Source: Leifsonia sp. NPDC080035 | Lineage (GTDB): Bacteria > Actinomycetota > Actinomycetes > Actinomycetales > Microbacteriaceae | DNA: 64,000 nt | NCBI RefSeq assembly: GCF_040050925.1 | Contig: NZ_CP157390.1 | Coordinates: forward strand, 3,410,001-3,474,000 | Reading direction: 5' to 3' | Shown: one piece after another, positions 63,959-64,000 of the stretch | Position numbering within the stretch: position 1 is the first letter of the stretch | Layout: each line of letters starts with the position of its first letter | Program-made: the position numbers and the translations under genes | The notes under the pieces: model-generated | What the model saw: only the letters and a program-made list of their open reading frames with translations | Told to the model about the DNA's origin: nothing | Database searches by the model: none

Positions 63959-64000
63959 CGCCGCACGCCCGCGGCACGCCTGGCTCGACACATCAGCGCC

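Noticed and set aside
1..64000. Prophage, transposon or integrated plasmid
   Set aside because: No integrase, transposase, phage structural gene or replication gene was seen; the lone tRNA gene at 4681 has no repeated 3' end nearby that would suggest an attachment site.

Overview
The window is a very GC-rich chromosomal segment of an actinobacterium, most likely a member of the Microbacteriaceae close to Leifsonia. The evidence is the mycothiol ligase gene mshC, the actinobacterial RNA polymerase partner rbpA, the pafB-pafC-tatA-tatC-helY gene order, many WYL regulators, a Gram-positive LexA box, and many genes that begin 6-8 bases after a TANNNT element as leaderless actinobacterial transcripts do. 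The genus is inferred; no rRNA gene is present. I saw no transposase, prophage or CRISPR array.

Bases 1-5.2 kb hold housekeeping and stress genes: a DUF3097 gene cut by the window edge, a DUF6504-like gene behind a perfect SOS box, a DUF1707 membrane protein, a VIT1/CCC1 metal transporter with a ferritin-like domain co-transcribed with a WYL regulator, a CDF metal transporter, tRNA-Leu(GAG) and a cold-shock protein. Bases 5.2-25.5 kb are a conserved core: M20 peptidase, uppP, mshC, a PAC2 protein, a HAD phosphatase, trmI, an FKBP lipoprotein, pafB, pafC, a small membrane protein, tatA, tatC, helY, lnt, rbpA, then a nfeD-SPFH-GDPD operon, an SDR and an S9 peptidase. The order is that of the actinobacterial Pup-proteasome neighbourhood, but mpa/arc, dop, pup, prcBA and pafA are absent while pafBC is kept.

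Bases 25.5-43.1 kb are more variable: a nucleoside hydrolase, two RibD_C-like reductases, a CPBP protease, a MOSC protein, a CGNR regulator facing a TDT transporter across a 30-bp palindrome, hydrolases, acetyltransferases, a second WYL regulator and several very small genes. Bases 40.9-43.1 kb carry a glycosyltransferase, a haem-oxygenase-like iron enzyme and a CDGSH iron-sulphur protein. A relic resembling the start of a DUF222/HNH gene follows, and then a copper island: two CsoR-type boxes, copZ, a CPC-type P1B ATPase (copA) and a CPH-type P1B ATPase with a His-rich tail (copB).

Bases 48.3-64 kb contain a GH114 lipoprotein, an MFS exporter, an isochorismatase-like hydrolase with a third RibD_C-like reductase, a Dps ferritin, and two blocks that look biosynthetic or catabolic. 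In 52.6-56.9 kb an acyl-CoA dehydrogenase-like protein, a PIG-L deacetylase/methyltransferase fusion and a glycosyltransferase overlap end to end and diverge from a CYP152-type peroxygenase. In 58.5-62.7 kb a hydrolase-LuxR fusion, a Baeyer-Villiger-type monooxygenase and a large lipase-like hydrolase form a tight operon. These two blocks and the glycosyltransferase/iron enzyme/CDGSH trio are the best candidates for undescribed systems.
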